From JANPLG01 sp964609085 (GTDB lineage: Bacteria > Armatimonadota > SYMT01), in the NCBI GenBank assembly GCA_964609085.1, contig CAZSRZ010000005.1, positions 1 through 64,000 of the forward strand: a stretch of 64,000 nucleotides of DNA. The letters run 5' to 3'. Below are positions 8,536 to 16,986 of this stretch, one piece after another (position 1 is the first letter of the stretch; the number at the start of each line of letters is the position of its first letter). A program made the translations under genes and the position numbers. A model generated the notes under the pieces. The model saw nothing but the letters and a program-made list of their open reading frames with translations. It did no database searches and was not told the origin of the DNA.

Positions 8536-10023
8536 ATGGGCAGTCCCAATTACACTCCAGCGGCTTCGCTCGCACTCCGCCTGGCCGGCACTGCGGGGTG
8601 CCTGGCCATCGGCCCCGCCCGATCGCCGGACAGCCGGCAGGCGGTGGAGGCCGTCCTCGCCCTGCACGGCGTGGACAACCGCGCGGCAGAGGCCCTGGTC
8701 GGCGTGCTCTCCGACGCGGGCGCGGCCCGCCAGGAGTTGACGGCCCTCCTGGATCGGTGCGGCGTCGCCATGCGTGCCCGCGGGTTGCCGGAGCCGGCAG
8801 TAGTGCTCGTTCGCGACGGGCGCTATGCCCTCCGGGCCGTCGTCGATACGGTCGTGCTCCTCCTGCGGGAGGAGGTGTTGCATCAGCTTTCCGCAGAGGG
8901 AGACCAGGGAGCCGTCGCGGACGGGGATGCCTTGATCCTCTGTTCCGCTGCCCTCGCTCAAGAGCTGAGTGAGAGAGAGATCGCGGAGGCCGTGCGCCGC
9001 TGCGCGACTCCGGCCCGGGCAGTTGAGGAGCTCACCGCTGCGGCAGCAGGGGAGGGCTTGGTCGGGCAGCCCGTTGCAGTGCTGTACGTCGGCGTCGGTC
9101 CCGCCCTGGCCGGCCGGCTCCGGTCGGCGGAGCAGGACCACACGGTGCTTCCCGGCGATGACTGCATGGCGCCATCCACGCAACCCACGCTGCAGCCAAC
9201 GACGCGCGTGTCGGCCGCACAACTCGCGTCGGATGGTGGGCAGCCCGAGTTTGGGGCGGGACCGCTCCCCGGCACGGACCGGGCCTGGTCGAGGGTGCCC
9301 TTGCCGGCTGGCCTGCTCATTGTCTCCGCGTTGCTCGCGCTGGGAGGAGTGGTCTTCCTGGCCGCTCAAGCAGCGCGGCTTGGATCGGAGCACGTGGGCC
9401 TCGACCCATCTCCGACCACGCTACGACTGGCCCCATCCCCGCAGGCCGACCAGCACCCCGCCGCGAGTCGAGCCACGCCTTCCCAGCCCATCGAGCCCGG
9501 TTCAGGTCTGAGCCCGCAGCCTGGCGGACCGACGCGGCTTCCGGCAGTAGGCCTCCCGACCCGGTCCGCTTCTGTGGGAACCGCGTCCGGGCGAGGCCTG
9601 ACTGGGCGCACGCTCCCCGCCGAGCCCGACCTACCTCCGCTGCACGCCCTCGCCCCCGGGATGAGCCGGGCGGTTCGGTTGACCCTTGGGTGGGGCGGCG
9701 GACGCCGACTTGGGTTGACGGCCAACCAGGGGATGCTCCAGGCGGAGGGCGTGCCCGAGTCGTTCCCGGCAGGCGAGGCGCTCCCTGTTCAGCTTTCGGC
9801 TCGGCACGATTGGAGCGTGGACGCTACCGTCGAGCTTCGTCTGCTCGACGCGGCGGGGGCAACGGTGGCCGCCACGGCAAGCGAAGGGCTGACTCGATGC
9901 GCGCGGGGAGAGAAGGTGATCCTGGGCCAGGTTCCACCCGGAGACTACCGGCTCGTCTGGTGGAAGTCCGATGCTGGGACGGAACCGGCTGCCGGGATAG
10001 CCCTGCGAGTCAGCGCTTTCTGA
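8536..10023 (+). CDS. Membrane protein with degenerate PP2C-like domain
   Basis: A 495-residue protein; the ATG at 8536 is preferred because earlier in-frame codons fall in non-conserved sequence. Residues ~1-190 resemble the C-terminal half of a PP2C (SpoIIE/PPM) phosphatase: VVLVRDGRYALRAVVD, then DALILCSAALAQELSEREIAEAV, which aligns with the usual LLCSDGLTD-(V/M)-SDEEI block. Residue 138-139 AA replaces the metal-binding DG, so the domain is probably catalytically dead. One transmembrane helix lies at about 256-278 (LPAGLLIVSALLALGGVVFLA), followed by a long Pro/Ser/Thr-rich stretch and a compact C-terminal domain ending in VPPGDYRLVWW, like a beta-sandwich. Topology suggests cytoplasmic sensing linked to an outside domain. 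Assignment is by motif only. Confidence 0.55.
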   Translation: MGSPNYTPAASLALRLAGTAGCLAIGPARSPDSRQAVEAVLALHGVDNRAAEALVGVLSDAGAARQELTALLDRCGVAMRARGLPEPAVVLVRDGRYALRAVVDTVVLLLREEVLHQLSAEGDQGAVADGDALILCSAALAQELSEREIAEAVRRCATPARAVEELTAAAAGEGLVGQPVAVLYVGVGPALAGRLRSAEQDHTVLPGDDCMAPSTQPTLQPTTRVSAAQLASDGGQPEFGAGPLPGTDRAWSRVPLPAGLLIVSALLALGGVVFLAAQAARLGSEHVGLDPSPTTLRLAPSPQADQHPAASRATPSQPIEPGSGLSPQPGGPTRLPAVGLPTRSASVGTASGRGLTGRTLPAEPDLPPLHALAPGMSRAVRLTLGWGGGRRLGLTANQGMLQAEGVPESFPAGEALPVQLSARHDWSVDATVELRLLDAAGATVAATASEGLTRCARGEKVILGQVPPGDYRLVWWKSDAGTEPAAGIALRVSAF

Positions 10024-10070
10024 TCGCGGGCGACCGAAGCCTGCCGTCGCGGCGCTATCATGACGACGCC

Positions 10071-10355
10071 ATGGCCCAGCTCCTTCTGTCCGAAGAGGCG
10101 CAGCGCGTGCTGAGGCTGCTCCCCGAGGAAGCCCGAGCGATTGCGTCGCAGCGTCTGGAATACGCCCGCGAAATGCCCAGGATGTACGCGCTCGCGGATG
10201 ACGAGCGCTTCCCGGGGTGCCGCACTTTCTGGGTCGACCCGTGCTACCGAGTTTTTTACATGGTTGCCGCCGGAGGGGACGACACCTACGTGTTGGCGAT
10301 CACTCAGGAAGACGTGGATGCCCCCGAAGACGGGGGCGAGACCTTGCGAGGTTGA
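10071..10355 (+). CDS. ParE/RelE-like protein without a visible antitoxin
   Basis: A 94-residue basic-acidic protein starting at ATG 10071, 47 bases after the previous gene. The pattern of two N-terminal helices (LLSEEAQRVLRLLPEEARAIASQRLEYARE) followed by strands with RTFWVDPCYRVFYMVAAGGDDTYVLAITQED resembles the RelE/ParE toxin fold, in which RVFY and the final strand form the sheet. No antitoxin-like gene lies immediately up- or downstream, so it may be an orphan, a domesticated toxin or a different small family. Confidence in the fold is moderate; activity is not shown. Confidence 0.5.
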   Translation: MAQLLLSEEAQRVLRLLPEEARAIASQRLEYAREMPRMYALADDERFPGCRTFWVDPCYRVFYMVAAGGDDTYVLAITQEDVDAPEDGGETLRG

Positions 10356-10405
10356 ACTCCGCCTGGCCGGCGAGCAGGGCCGGCCATTCGATGTTGCGGG
10401 GTGGG

Positions 10406-10846
10406 TTATCGTCGCCCCGGAGCATCGGAAACTCGCTCCAATAATCGCTGGCCCGCCAGTTTCAGGATCAGCACCAGGTAGGGGAGTCCGGAGCCCGCGA
10501 GTAGCCACCGCATGCTCAGGTGCCCGTTCAGCCACAGCCAGAATGCGCCTCCGGTCAGGAGCGTCAGGAAGAGCATCTTGCCGAGCGTCACCACCAACAC
10601 CGGCGCGGTGCGCTTCTGCGAGCCCGTGGTCATCCGCACCACGGTGTAGTGGACCATAACGAGGATGGCGAGCGTCATCACGCCGCCGATTGCCCACCCC
10701 AGCGCCTCCCGCGCCCCAAACCGACCCCAAATCAGGATCGCCGAGATCGCGAGCGTCGTGCTCGACGTTCGGTAGACCCGGTACAGAAACTCCAGGTCAA
10801 GTCCGGGCAGCTTGAAGGGCTCGGGAGAGGAGTCGGGCGATTGCAT
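10406..10846 (-). CDS. Small four-helix membrane protein, AtpI-like
   Basis: A 146-residue membrane protein; ATG 10846 is chosen because a GAGG ribosome-binding site lies about eight bases upstream, although the frame stays open to 11038. It has four hydrophobic segments: TTLAISAILIWGRFG, ALGWAIGGVMTLAILVMVH, VLVVTLGKMLFLTLLTGGAF and LAGSGLPYLVLILKLAG. The size and spacing resemble ATP synthase subunit I (AtpI), but no ATP synthase genes are nearby and no diagnostic motif is clear, so the function stays open. Confidence 0.6.
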   Translation of the reverse strand: MQSPDSSPEPFKLPGLDLEFLYRVYRTSSTTLAISAILIWGRFGAREALGWAIGGVMTLAILVMVHYTVVRMTTGSQKRTAPVLVVTLGKMLFLTLLTGGAFWLWLNGHLSMRWLLAGSGLPYLVLILKLAGQRLLERVSDAPGRR

Positions 10847-11043
10847 ACGGCCTCGGCAGGTCGGCGGCTGGGGAGTCAGCTTCAGGCGATCGTCGGAGAT
10901 CATGGTATCCGGCACGGGTCGGGCCGGGATGGGCAATCGAGTGGAACCGGCTAACCGGGTCGGGGTCTTCCTGGCATCGATCCACCTCCCACCGGAGTCA
11001 GTCAGGGCGAGGGGGTGGACGGTGCTCACAGGAGACAAGCGCC

Positions 11044-11763
11044 ATGACCACCCGTCGCTGGATTCTCGCAGCCATCCTGGCCCTTCCGGTCGCGGGACTC
11101 ACCGCTTCGCCGGCACAAGCGGACCACTATGGCAGCTTCTTCACCGGACGATTCGTCCGCGGCAGGGACGGAGCTGAAATCCGTCGCCGGGAGATCCTCC
11201 GTGCCCGGATGGCCGACCTGGTTGAGCGGATCCAGCTCGCTGACCGACACGGCGTGATCTCACGCCGTGAGGCCTACGAGCTGCTGGATGACCTGGACGA
11301 CGTCCGCGACTTTCTGCGAGACGACCACTACCTGACCGACTCCGAGTTCGATCGACGGATGTGCGATCTGGACGACGTCCAGCGCCACCTCGGACGGTGC
11401 GGCGGGGTTGGCATGAGTCGCTTCCCGGGCCGCTTCGGCAATCGCTACTACCGGGACGATCGCGGCTACTTCGACCGCGGCTACCGACCGGGCATGGGCC
11501 TGGGTGGGTGGGACAGCTCGGCAGGCCGCGACTCTCGCTACGGTGGGCCAGACCGCCGGTATGACGGCCGCTATGACAGCCGGTACGATGGCCGCGGCGA
11601 CACGCGCTACGACAACCGCAACGATGGCCGCGGCGACACGCGCTACGATCGCCGTGACGCCCGACCCGATAGCCGCATGGATCGTGACACCAGGACCGGC
11701 CGCCCGGATCGCGATGGGCGCATCGACCGCGATGAGCGCGTCGATCGCGGCACTCGCCGCTAA
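11044..11763 (+). CDS. Secreted protein with Asp/Arg-rich C-terminal repeats
   Basis: A 239-residue exported protein with a clear signal peptide (RRWILAAILALPVAGLTASPAQA). Residues ~30-125 form a helical, acidic/basic domain with repeated LDDLDDVRDFL-like segments (ELLDDLDDVRDFLRDDHY; RRMCDLDDVQRHLG). The last ~100 residues are low-complexity tandem repeats built on RYDGR, RYDSR and GRGDTRYD units, ending DRDGRIDRDERVDRG. Such charged repeats are probably disordered and could bind polyanions, cations or surfaces. The gene starts 197 bases from the divergent membrane-protein gene and ends at a strong bidirectional hairpin terminator. No family is recognised. Confidence 0.75.
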   Translation: MTTRRWILAAILALPVAGLTASPAQADHYGSFFTGRFVRGRDGAEIRRREILRARMADLVERIQLADRHGVISRREAYELLDDLDDVRDFLRDDHYLTDSEFDRRMCDLDDVQRHLGRCGGVGMSRFPGRFGNRYYRDDRGYFDRGYRPGMGLGGWDSSAGRDSRYGGPDRRYDGRYDSRYDGRGDTRYDNRNDGRGDTRYDRRDARPDSRMDRDTRTGRPDRDGRIDRDERVDRGTRR

Positions 11764-11801
11764 TCCCACACGCCCTTTGGCAGGGTCGACGAGGTGAGAT
11801 G

Positions 11802-11827
11802 GTGGCCGGGGCGAAAGCCCCGGCCAC
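11802..11827. terminator. Bidirectional hairpin terminator
   Basis: A perfect 11-bp GC-rich stem (11802-11812 with 11817-11827) closed by a GAAA tetraloop lies between two convergent genes. On the plus strand it is followed by a pyrimidine-rich TCTCTTG tract rather than a pure U-run; on the minus strand by a CATCTCACC tract. Position and stem strength make it a convincing shared terminator. Confidence 0.82.
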
Positions 11828-11836
11828 TCTCTTGCG

Positions 11837-13993
11837 TCAGCGGCTGGGGCGGCCTCGATCCACTCCGAGCGCGTCCAGCATGAATGCAAAGGTATCCGCT
11901 GCCTGCTCAACAGCGGCTCGGCGGAGATCTGCGCCCCCGTGCCCGGCGTTTCGTTCGACAGTCATGATGCAGGACTGCGGACCGGCCAGCGCCTGCAGCC
12001 GGGCCACGAACTTACGCGCATGCATCGGATCGACCCGGTCATCGCTGTCGGCGGACTGCATTAGCAGGGCGGGGTACTTCTTGCCCGCGGCGAGATGGTG
12101 ATAGGGCGAGTAGGCGAAGAGAGTGCGGAACTCGCCTTCGATCTCGGGCGAGCCGTACTCGGGGACCCAGGTCCGGCCGCTGCCGAAAAGGTGGTATCGA
12201 ACCATGTCAAGCAGCGGCACACCACAGATCACGGCCCCGAAGAGATCCGGCCGTTGCACCATCGCGGCGCCGACGAGGAGGCCCCCATTCGACCCGCCCC
12301 GGATCGCCAGCCGCGCCGGCCGGGTGTAACCTTCGCGGATCAGGTACTCTGCCGCAGCGATGAAGTCGTCGAAGACGTTTTGCTTCTTGTCCAGCATCCC
12401 CGCACGGTGCCACTCCTCGCCGTACTCCCCGCCGCCACGGAGATTCGGCAGGGCAATGGCGCCTCCCAACTCCAGCCACGCGAACATCCCTGCGGAAAAG
12501 GCAGGGGTCATACTCACGTTGAACCCCCCATATCCATAGAGGTGCATCGGCGTGCTGCCGTCGCGGGGCATGTCCTTGCGGCGGACCACGAACATCGAGA
12601 TCCGCGTTCCGTCGCGTGAGGGATACCAGACCTGCTCCACGGTGAAGGGGGTGTCGTCGATGGGGAGCTTCAACTCGGACCAGAGGGAGAGTTTCGTTGA
12701 GCGCACCGACGTCCGGTAGATCCTGGTCGGAACGGTAAAGGACTGGAAAGTAATAAAGGTGGTCGGTCGCTCCGGCGAGCCGGACACCCCGACCACCGAT
12801 CCGATCCCGGAGAGTTCCACCTTTCGCGCGAGCGTGCCGTCCAGGTTGTGGATGCGCACCTCGCTTGCCGCGTTCCGCAGGTAGGTCAGCACGAGCCGTC
12901 CCCCCACGATCTGGCTGCTCTCCAACGTGGCTGCCGGCTCCTCGGCGATGATCTCCCGCCACTCCTGACGGCCCGGCCGGCCCGGTTTCACCACGAAAAC
13001 GCGGCCGCGAGGGGCACCCTCGTCCGTGGTCACATAAAAGCGGTCTTTCCACGCGATGACGCTGTAGCTCGCGTCGTGCTCGCCCGCCAGCGGGGTCCAG
13101 TCCTCCGGGTTTCCGTCTCGCCGGCGGAAGTCGATCTCCGTGTGGTTCCAGCCGCGCTGCCGGTAGCGGAACAACCACTGTCCGTCCCGGGAGACACCCG
13201 GTTGCAGGAACACCTCTGGATTCCCGGTTCGCGGGGAGATGAGGGTGTCCGACTTCGGTTCGGCCCCCAGCCGGTGGAACCGGATTTCGGTGGTGCCGGG
13301 CCGCTCGTGTACTGGGACAGCAGGGTCATCCGGCAGGTAGGTATAGTAGAATCCCGAATCATCCGGCAGCCACTGCGGCGAGGCGTACCGCGCACCGGGG
13401 ATGACGTCTGCCTGGCTGTCCTCGCCGGTGTCGACATCGCGGACGTAGAGCGTGGCGGCGTCCGCGTTGTTGATGCGGCGGGCGTAGGCCACCTTTTTGC
13501 CCGAGAGGCTGACAGCCCAGACCCCTAGCGACACGGAGCCGTCCTGACTTAGTTGGTGAGGATCGAGGAGGACGCGCTCCGTCCCTTTTTCGCCGTGCTT
13601 CCAGTAGATGACCGCCTTCTCCTGTTCGGCGGAGCGTCGGGTGTAGAAGAGCCGGTCGCCGCGCTGGATCGGCGCCGAGATGGCGTCGACGTAGACGAGT
13701 TCGCGCAGTCGCCGCACCAGGTCCCCTCGCCCGGGCAGCCCGTCCAAGCGCTGCCTCGCGACCCGGTCCTGCTGATCCGCCCATGCTCGAACTTCGGGCT
13801 TGGTCCCGTCTTCGAGCCAGCGGTAAGGATCGGAGACGGCTTGACCGAAGAGCGTTTCAGTCTTGGTTTCGGAGGGCGTCTGGGGAGGGTGGTGAGGTGC
13901 CAAAGCGGGGTTCCCCGCGCCTGCGTAAACCGCCGGCGACGTTGAGAAGAGCAGGATGGAGAGACGAAGTGTAGCGGGTAGGGGGGTGGGCAT
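11837..13993 (-). CDS. Prolyl oligopeptidase (S9A), exported
   Basis: A 718-residue serine peptidase of family S9A. A signal peptide (LRLSILLFSTSPAVYAGAG) suggests a periplasmic enzyme. The N-terminal seven-bladed propeller begins with DPYRWLEDGTKPEVRAWADQQD, the usual POP opening. The C-terminal alpha/beta hydrolase domain carries the triad: Ser568 in RGGSNGGLL, Asp near residue 652 in SADSDDRVDP and His685 in NAGHGG. Family enzymes cleave short peptides after proline. Length and all catalytic motifs are normal, so activity is expected. It is convergent with the Asp/Arg-repeat protein gene and reads toward the shared terminator. Confidence 0.95.
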   Translation of the reverse strand: MPTPLPATLRLSILLFSTSPAVYAGAGNPALAPHHPPQTPSETKTETLFGQAVSDPYRWLEDGTKPEVRAWADQQDRVARQRLDGLPGRGDLVRRLRELVYVDAISAPIQRGDRLFYTRRSAEQEKAVIYWKHGEKGTERVLLDPHQLSQDGSVSLGVWAVSLSGKKVAYARRINNADAATLYVRDVDTGEDSQADVIPGARYASPQWLPDDSGFYYTYLPDDPAVPVHERPGTTEIRFHRLGAEPKSDTLISPRTGNPEVFLQPGVSRDGQWLFRYRQRGWNHTEIDFRRRDGNPEDWTPLAGEHDASYSVIAWKDRFYVTTDEGAPRGRVFVVKPGRPGRQEWREIIAEEPAATLESSQIVGGRLVLTYLRNAASEVRIHNLDGTLARKVELSGIGSVVGVSGSPERPTTFITFQSFTVPTRIYRTSVRSTKLSLWSELKLPIDDTPFTVEQVWYPSRDGTRISMFVVRRKDMPRDGSTPMHLYGYGGFNVSMTPAFSAGMFAWLELGGAIALPNLRGGGEYGEEWHRAGMLDKKQNVFDDFIAAAEYLIREGYTRPARLAIRGGSNGGLLVGAAMVQRPDLFGAVICGVPLLDMVRYHLFGSGRTWVPEYGSPEIEGEFRTLFAYSPYHHLAAGKKYPALLMQSADSDDRVDPMHARKFVARLQALAGPQSCIMTVERNAGHGGADLRRAAVEQAADTFAFMLDALGVDRGRPSR

Positions 13994-14051
13994 GGAGTGG
14001 GTCGCACAGAAAGCACAAAAGCTCTAGCATGGGTCGGAGCTGAGCGGCGAC

Positions 14052-14079
14052 TTGGATGGCCGTTGGAATCTTCGATACT
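14052..14079 (+). promoter_or_regulatory. Candidate sigma-70 promoter for the nucleotidyltransferase gene
   Basis: TTGGAT (14052-14057), a 16-base spacer and GATACT (14074-14079) sit 32 bases upstream of the ATG at 14111. A small hairpin (CCCGC/GCGGG, 14089-14103) lies between the expected start site and the gene. Match is moderate. Confidence 0.4.
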
Positions 14080-14110
14080 GAACAGGCTCCCGCTCGGTGC
14101 GGGATCGCGG

Positions 14111-15196
14111 ATGAAAGGGGCTAGGAACTTGAAAGCACTCGTGTTGGCAGGCGGAAAGGGGACCCGGCTGAGGCCTTTAACCTACACCAGCGCCAAACAG
14201 CTCATCCCCGTCGCCAACAAGCCCATCTTGTTCTACGGCCTGGAGGCCATCCGGGCAGCGGGCATCACCGAGATCGGCGTGATTGTCGGCGATACCCACC
14301 AGGAGGTGAAGGCTGCGCTGGGGGATGGGGAGCGGTTCGATGCCCGGCTCACCTACATCCACCAGCCGGATCCGCTGGGCCTCGCGCATGCCGTGTGGAC
14401 GGCGCGGGAGTTCCTGGGAGATGAGCCCTTCATCATGTTTCTGGGGGACAACCTCATCCAGCACGGCGTCACGAGCCTTGTCCAGGAGTTCAACGTCGGG
14501 GATGCTGACGCGTTGATCCTGCTCAAGGAAGTAGAGAACCCGCGCTCCTTCGGCGTCGCGGAACTGGCCCCGGATGGTCGGATTCTCGGGCTGGAGGAGA
14601 AGCCGCGCGAGCCGAAGAGCAACCTTGCCCTGGTGGGCGTCTACCTCTTCTCTCCCCGCATCCACGAGATGATCGCCACCCTGAAACCCTCGGCCAGGGG
14701 GGAGTTGGAGATCACGGACGCCATCCAAGCGCTCGTGGTTGGAGGGCACCCGGTCCACAGCCACATCCACGCCGGATGGTGGCTGGACACGGGGAAGAAG
14801 GACGATATGCTGGAGGCTAACCGCGTGGTGCTGGACGAGCTGCCCGCATGCGTGGAAGGGACGCTCGACGCCGATAGCCGCGTTACAGGGCGAGTTCAAA
14901 TCGGTCCCGGCACGGAGTTGATCCGCTCGACCGTGCGCGGTCCGGCGGTGATCGGGGCCGGTTGCCGGCTGGTCGACACGTTCGTCGGACCCTACACCAG
15001 CATCAGCGACGGCGCGCAGATCGAAGGTGCGGAAATTGAACACAGTATTATTCTGGAGGGTTGTCGCATCCTCTCCCCAGGCCAACGGATCGAGGACAGC
15101 CTGCTCGGCCGCAACGTCCGCGTGGCCCGGGCCAGCGCGCGTCCCGCAGCCCTGCGTCTGTTGCTAGGAGACGACAGCGACGTATGTCTGACCTGA
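14111..15196 (+). CDS. rfbA: Glucose-1-phosphate thymidylyltransferase (RmlA-long type)
   Basis: A 361-residue sugar nucleotidyltransferase that would form dTDP-glucose (or another NDP-sugar) from sugar-1-phosphate and NTP. The N-terminal domain has LKALVLAGGKGTRLRPLTY with the nucleotide-binding loop, then GDNLIQHG with the metal-binding Asp and EEKPREPKS. The C-terminal ~110 residues form a left-handed beta-helix typical of the long form. The ATG at 14111 is used; a TTG at 14129 would give the canonical MKALVLAGG start and cannot be excluded. The 3' end overlaps the next gene by 13 bases. Probably supplies activated sugar for surface glycans. Confidence 0.88.
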   Translation: MKGARNLKALVLAGGKGTRLRPLTYTSAKQLIPVANKPILFYGLEAIRAAGITEIGVIVGDTHQEVKAALGDGERFDARLTYIHQPDPLGLAHAVWTAREFLGDEPFIMFLGDNLIQHGVTSLVQEFNVGDADALILLKEVENPRSFGVAELAPDGRILGLEEKPREPKSNLALVGVYLFSPRIHEMIATLKPSARGELEITDAIQALVVGGHPVHSHIHAGWWLDTGKKDDMLEANRVVLDELPACVEGTLDADSRVTGRVQIGPGTELIRSTVRGPAVIGAGCRLVDTFVGPYTSISDGAQIEGAEIEHSIILEGCRILSPGQRIEDSLLGRNVRVARASARPAALRLLLGDDSDVCLT

Positions 15197-16083
15197 CCGT
15201 CGACCGGGCTTCACCGGTTGTCGCCCTGGTTCGTGCCCTCCGTCCGAAGCACTGGGCGAAAAACGTCGTGTTGCTGGCGGGGATCCTCTTCACCCTCGAC
15301 CAGCCACACCCGCTGGACGACTGGCTGCGGGTGATGGCCGCCGTGGCCGTCTTCTGCAGTCTGGCGAGCGCGATTTATCTGGTCAACGATCTCTGTGACC
15401 TGGAGCAGGATCGCTTGCATCCGCGGAAGCGGCTCCGACCCATCGCTGCCGGCCTCGTCTCGACCCGCGCGGCCGGGGCGACCGCCGTAGTTCTCGCCGT
15501 GGCGGGGATGGCCGGGGCCCTGGCCCTTGGCCGAGATTTCGGCCTGACCGCGATCATCTACCTGCTGCTGACGCTCCTCTACAGCCTCAGGCTCAAGCAC
15601 ATCCCCCTGCTGGACGTCATGACCCTGGCCGCGTTCTACGTCATTCGGGCGGCCGCGGGGGCGGTGGTGATCGGCGTGGACATCAGCCCCTGGCTGCTCG
15701 TGTGCACCACGCTCGGAGCCCTTCTGCTCGGGCTGGCGAAGCGCCGCAACGAACTGTTGACGGTCGATCTCTCGGAGGAGACCCGTCCCATCCTGCGCGA
15801 GTACACCGTCGAGATGCTCGACCAGTTGATCGCGATCTTCACCGGGTGCACCCTGGTTGCCTACATGCTGTATACCTTCTCGTCGCACGCGACCGAGCAG
15901 CGGCGCCCGATGATGGTGACGATCCCGTTCGTCATATATGGCGTCTTGCGGTTCTTTTACCTGACCCATCGCCAGGGCAAGGGCGGGGATCCCGGCACAG
16001 AATTGCTGGAGGACCGGGGCCTGCTGGTGTGCGGGATACTCTGGGCGGTGACGTGCGCGCTCGTGATCCTGCTGACCCGATGA
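15184..16083 (+). CDS. UbiA-family prenyltransferase (decaprenyl-phosphate phosphoribosyltransferase-like)
   Basis: A 299-residue polytopic membrane enzyme with about eight helices. It opens with RPKHWAKNVVLLAG and carries the conserved Asp-rich motif NDLCDLEQDRLHPRKRLRPIAAG, matching the NDxxDxxxD...HPxKxxRPIA pattern of decaprenyl-phosphate phosphoribosyltransferases (UbiA superfamily), which transfer phosphoribose from PRPP to a polyprenyl phosphate. A second Asp-rich loop lies around KRRNELLTVDLSEETRPILREYT. The start overlaps the preceding nucleotidyltransferase by 13 bases, so both are probably co-translated and serve lipid-linked sugar synthesis. Other UbiA transfers are possible. Confidence 0.85.
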   Translation: MSDLTVDRASPVVALVRALRPKHWAKNVVLLAGILFTLDQPHPLDDWLRVMAAVAVFCSLASAIYLVNDLCDLEQDRLHPRKRLRPIAAGLVSTRAAGATAVVLAVAGMAGALALGRDFGLTAIIYLLLTLLYSLRLKHIPLLDVMTLAAFYVIRAAAGAVVIGVDISPWLLVCTTLGALLLGLAKRRNELLTVDLSEETRPILREYTVEMLDQLIAIFTGCTLVAYMLYTFSSHATEQRRPMMVTIPFVIYGVLRFFYLTHRQGKGGDPGTELLEDRGLLVCGILWAVTCALVILLTR

Positions 16084-16110
16084 GTCCGGGCATGTACGGG
16101 GGCATGGGGC

Positions 16111-16140
16111 AGCACTGAGGGGCACGGAGGGGCACGGAGG
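16111..16140. repeat. Three 10-bp tandem units before mtnP
   Basis: Units AGCACTGAGG, GGCACGGAGG and GGCACGGAGG run head to tail directly before the mtnP start. The repeated GGAGG places several Shine-Dalgarno-like sequences in front of the ATG at 16145, so unit number could affect initiation. Confidence 0.7.
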
Positions 16141-16144
16141 GGCA

Positions 16145-16942
16145 ATGTCGGCCAGGGCGGAGTTTGGGATCTTCGGCGGGAGCGGCTTCTACCAGTTTCT
16201 AGAGGATGTGGAAGAGCTGCGAATCCACACTCCCTACGGTCCCCCCAGCGATCGGATCGCCCTGGCAACCCTGGACGGGAGGCGCGTGGCCTTCCTGCCG
16301 CGTCACGGCCGCGATCACTCCATCCCCGCTCACACAGTGAACTTCCGGGCGAACATCGCCGCGTTTCACCAGTTGGGGGTCCACACCATCGTCGCGCCTT
16401 GCTCTTGCGGCAGCCTGCAGGAGGCCATCCACCCGGGCGATTTTGTGATCCTGGACCAGTTCGTGGATCGGACGTCCGGACGCAAGGACACCTTCTTCGA
16501 CGGCCCGGTCACCCACCACATCGGCGCCGCGGAGCCCTACTGTGCGCGATGTCGCCGGGCGGCGCTGCAAGCGTGTCGTGAGTTAGGCATTCCCGTCCAC
16601 GACGGCGGCACGATGGTGGTAATCCAGGGCCCCCGGTTCAGCACACGCGCCGAGAGTAGCTGGTTCACCCGCGAGGGTTGGCACGTGGTCGGCATGACCC
16701 AGCACCCGGAGGCGATTCTCGCCCGCGAACTCGGCCTCTGCTACGTGGGGATCGCTCTGGTGACCGATTACGATACGGGGGTCGCCCAGGGGCGGGAGCC
16801 GGTCTCGATCGAGGAAGTATTTCGAGTGTTTCGGGAGAACGTCAGTCAGGTGCAGTCGCTCATCCGTGCGACGCTGCCTCTGCTCGATGTTCCTCGTGAC
16901 TGCACCTGCGCGGAGGAAGCCCGACGCGCTCGGGTGAGTTAG
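16145..16942 (+). CDS. mtnP: S-methyl-5'-thioadenosine phosphorylase
   Basis: A 265-residue nucleoside phosphorylase of the MTAP type. It cleaves 5'-methylthioadenosine with phosphate to adenine and 5-methylthioribose-1-phosphate. Motifs: GIFGGSGFY at the start (phosphate-site loop), PRHGRDHSIPAHTVNFRANI, CSCGSLQEAIHPGDFVILDQ followed by DRTSGRKDTFFDG, TMVVIQGPRFSTRAES, and GMTQHPEAILARELGLCY near the end. It is followed by mtnA and apt, which use its two products. The repeat-rich leader carries multiple GGAGG sequences. Confidence 0.93.
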   Translation: MSARAEFGIFGGSGFYQFLEDVEELRIHTPYGPPSDRIALATLDGRRVAFLPRHGRDHSIPAHTVNFRANIAAFHQLGVHTIVAPCSCGSLQEAIHPGDFVILDQFVDRTSGRKDTFFDGPVTHHIGAAEPYCARCRRAALQACRELGIPVHDGGTMVVIQGPRFSTRAESSWFTREGWHVVGMTQHPEAILARELGLCYVGIALVTDYDTGVAQGREPVSIEEVFRVFRENVSQVQSLIRATLPLLDVPRDCTCAEEARRARVS

Positions 16943-16986
16943 CGCCGGTCGGCCCCGCACACCCCGCTCAGCCTCGAATCACCCGC

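Noticed and set aside
11575..11650. RGD tripeptides in the Asp/Arg repeat protein, as a host-cell adhesion signal
   Set aside because: They are a by-product of repeats made of Arg, Gly and Asp; nothing else suggests a host-associated life.
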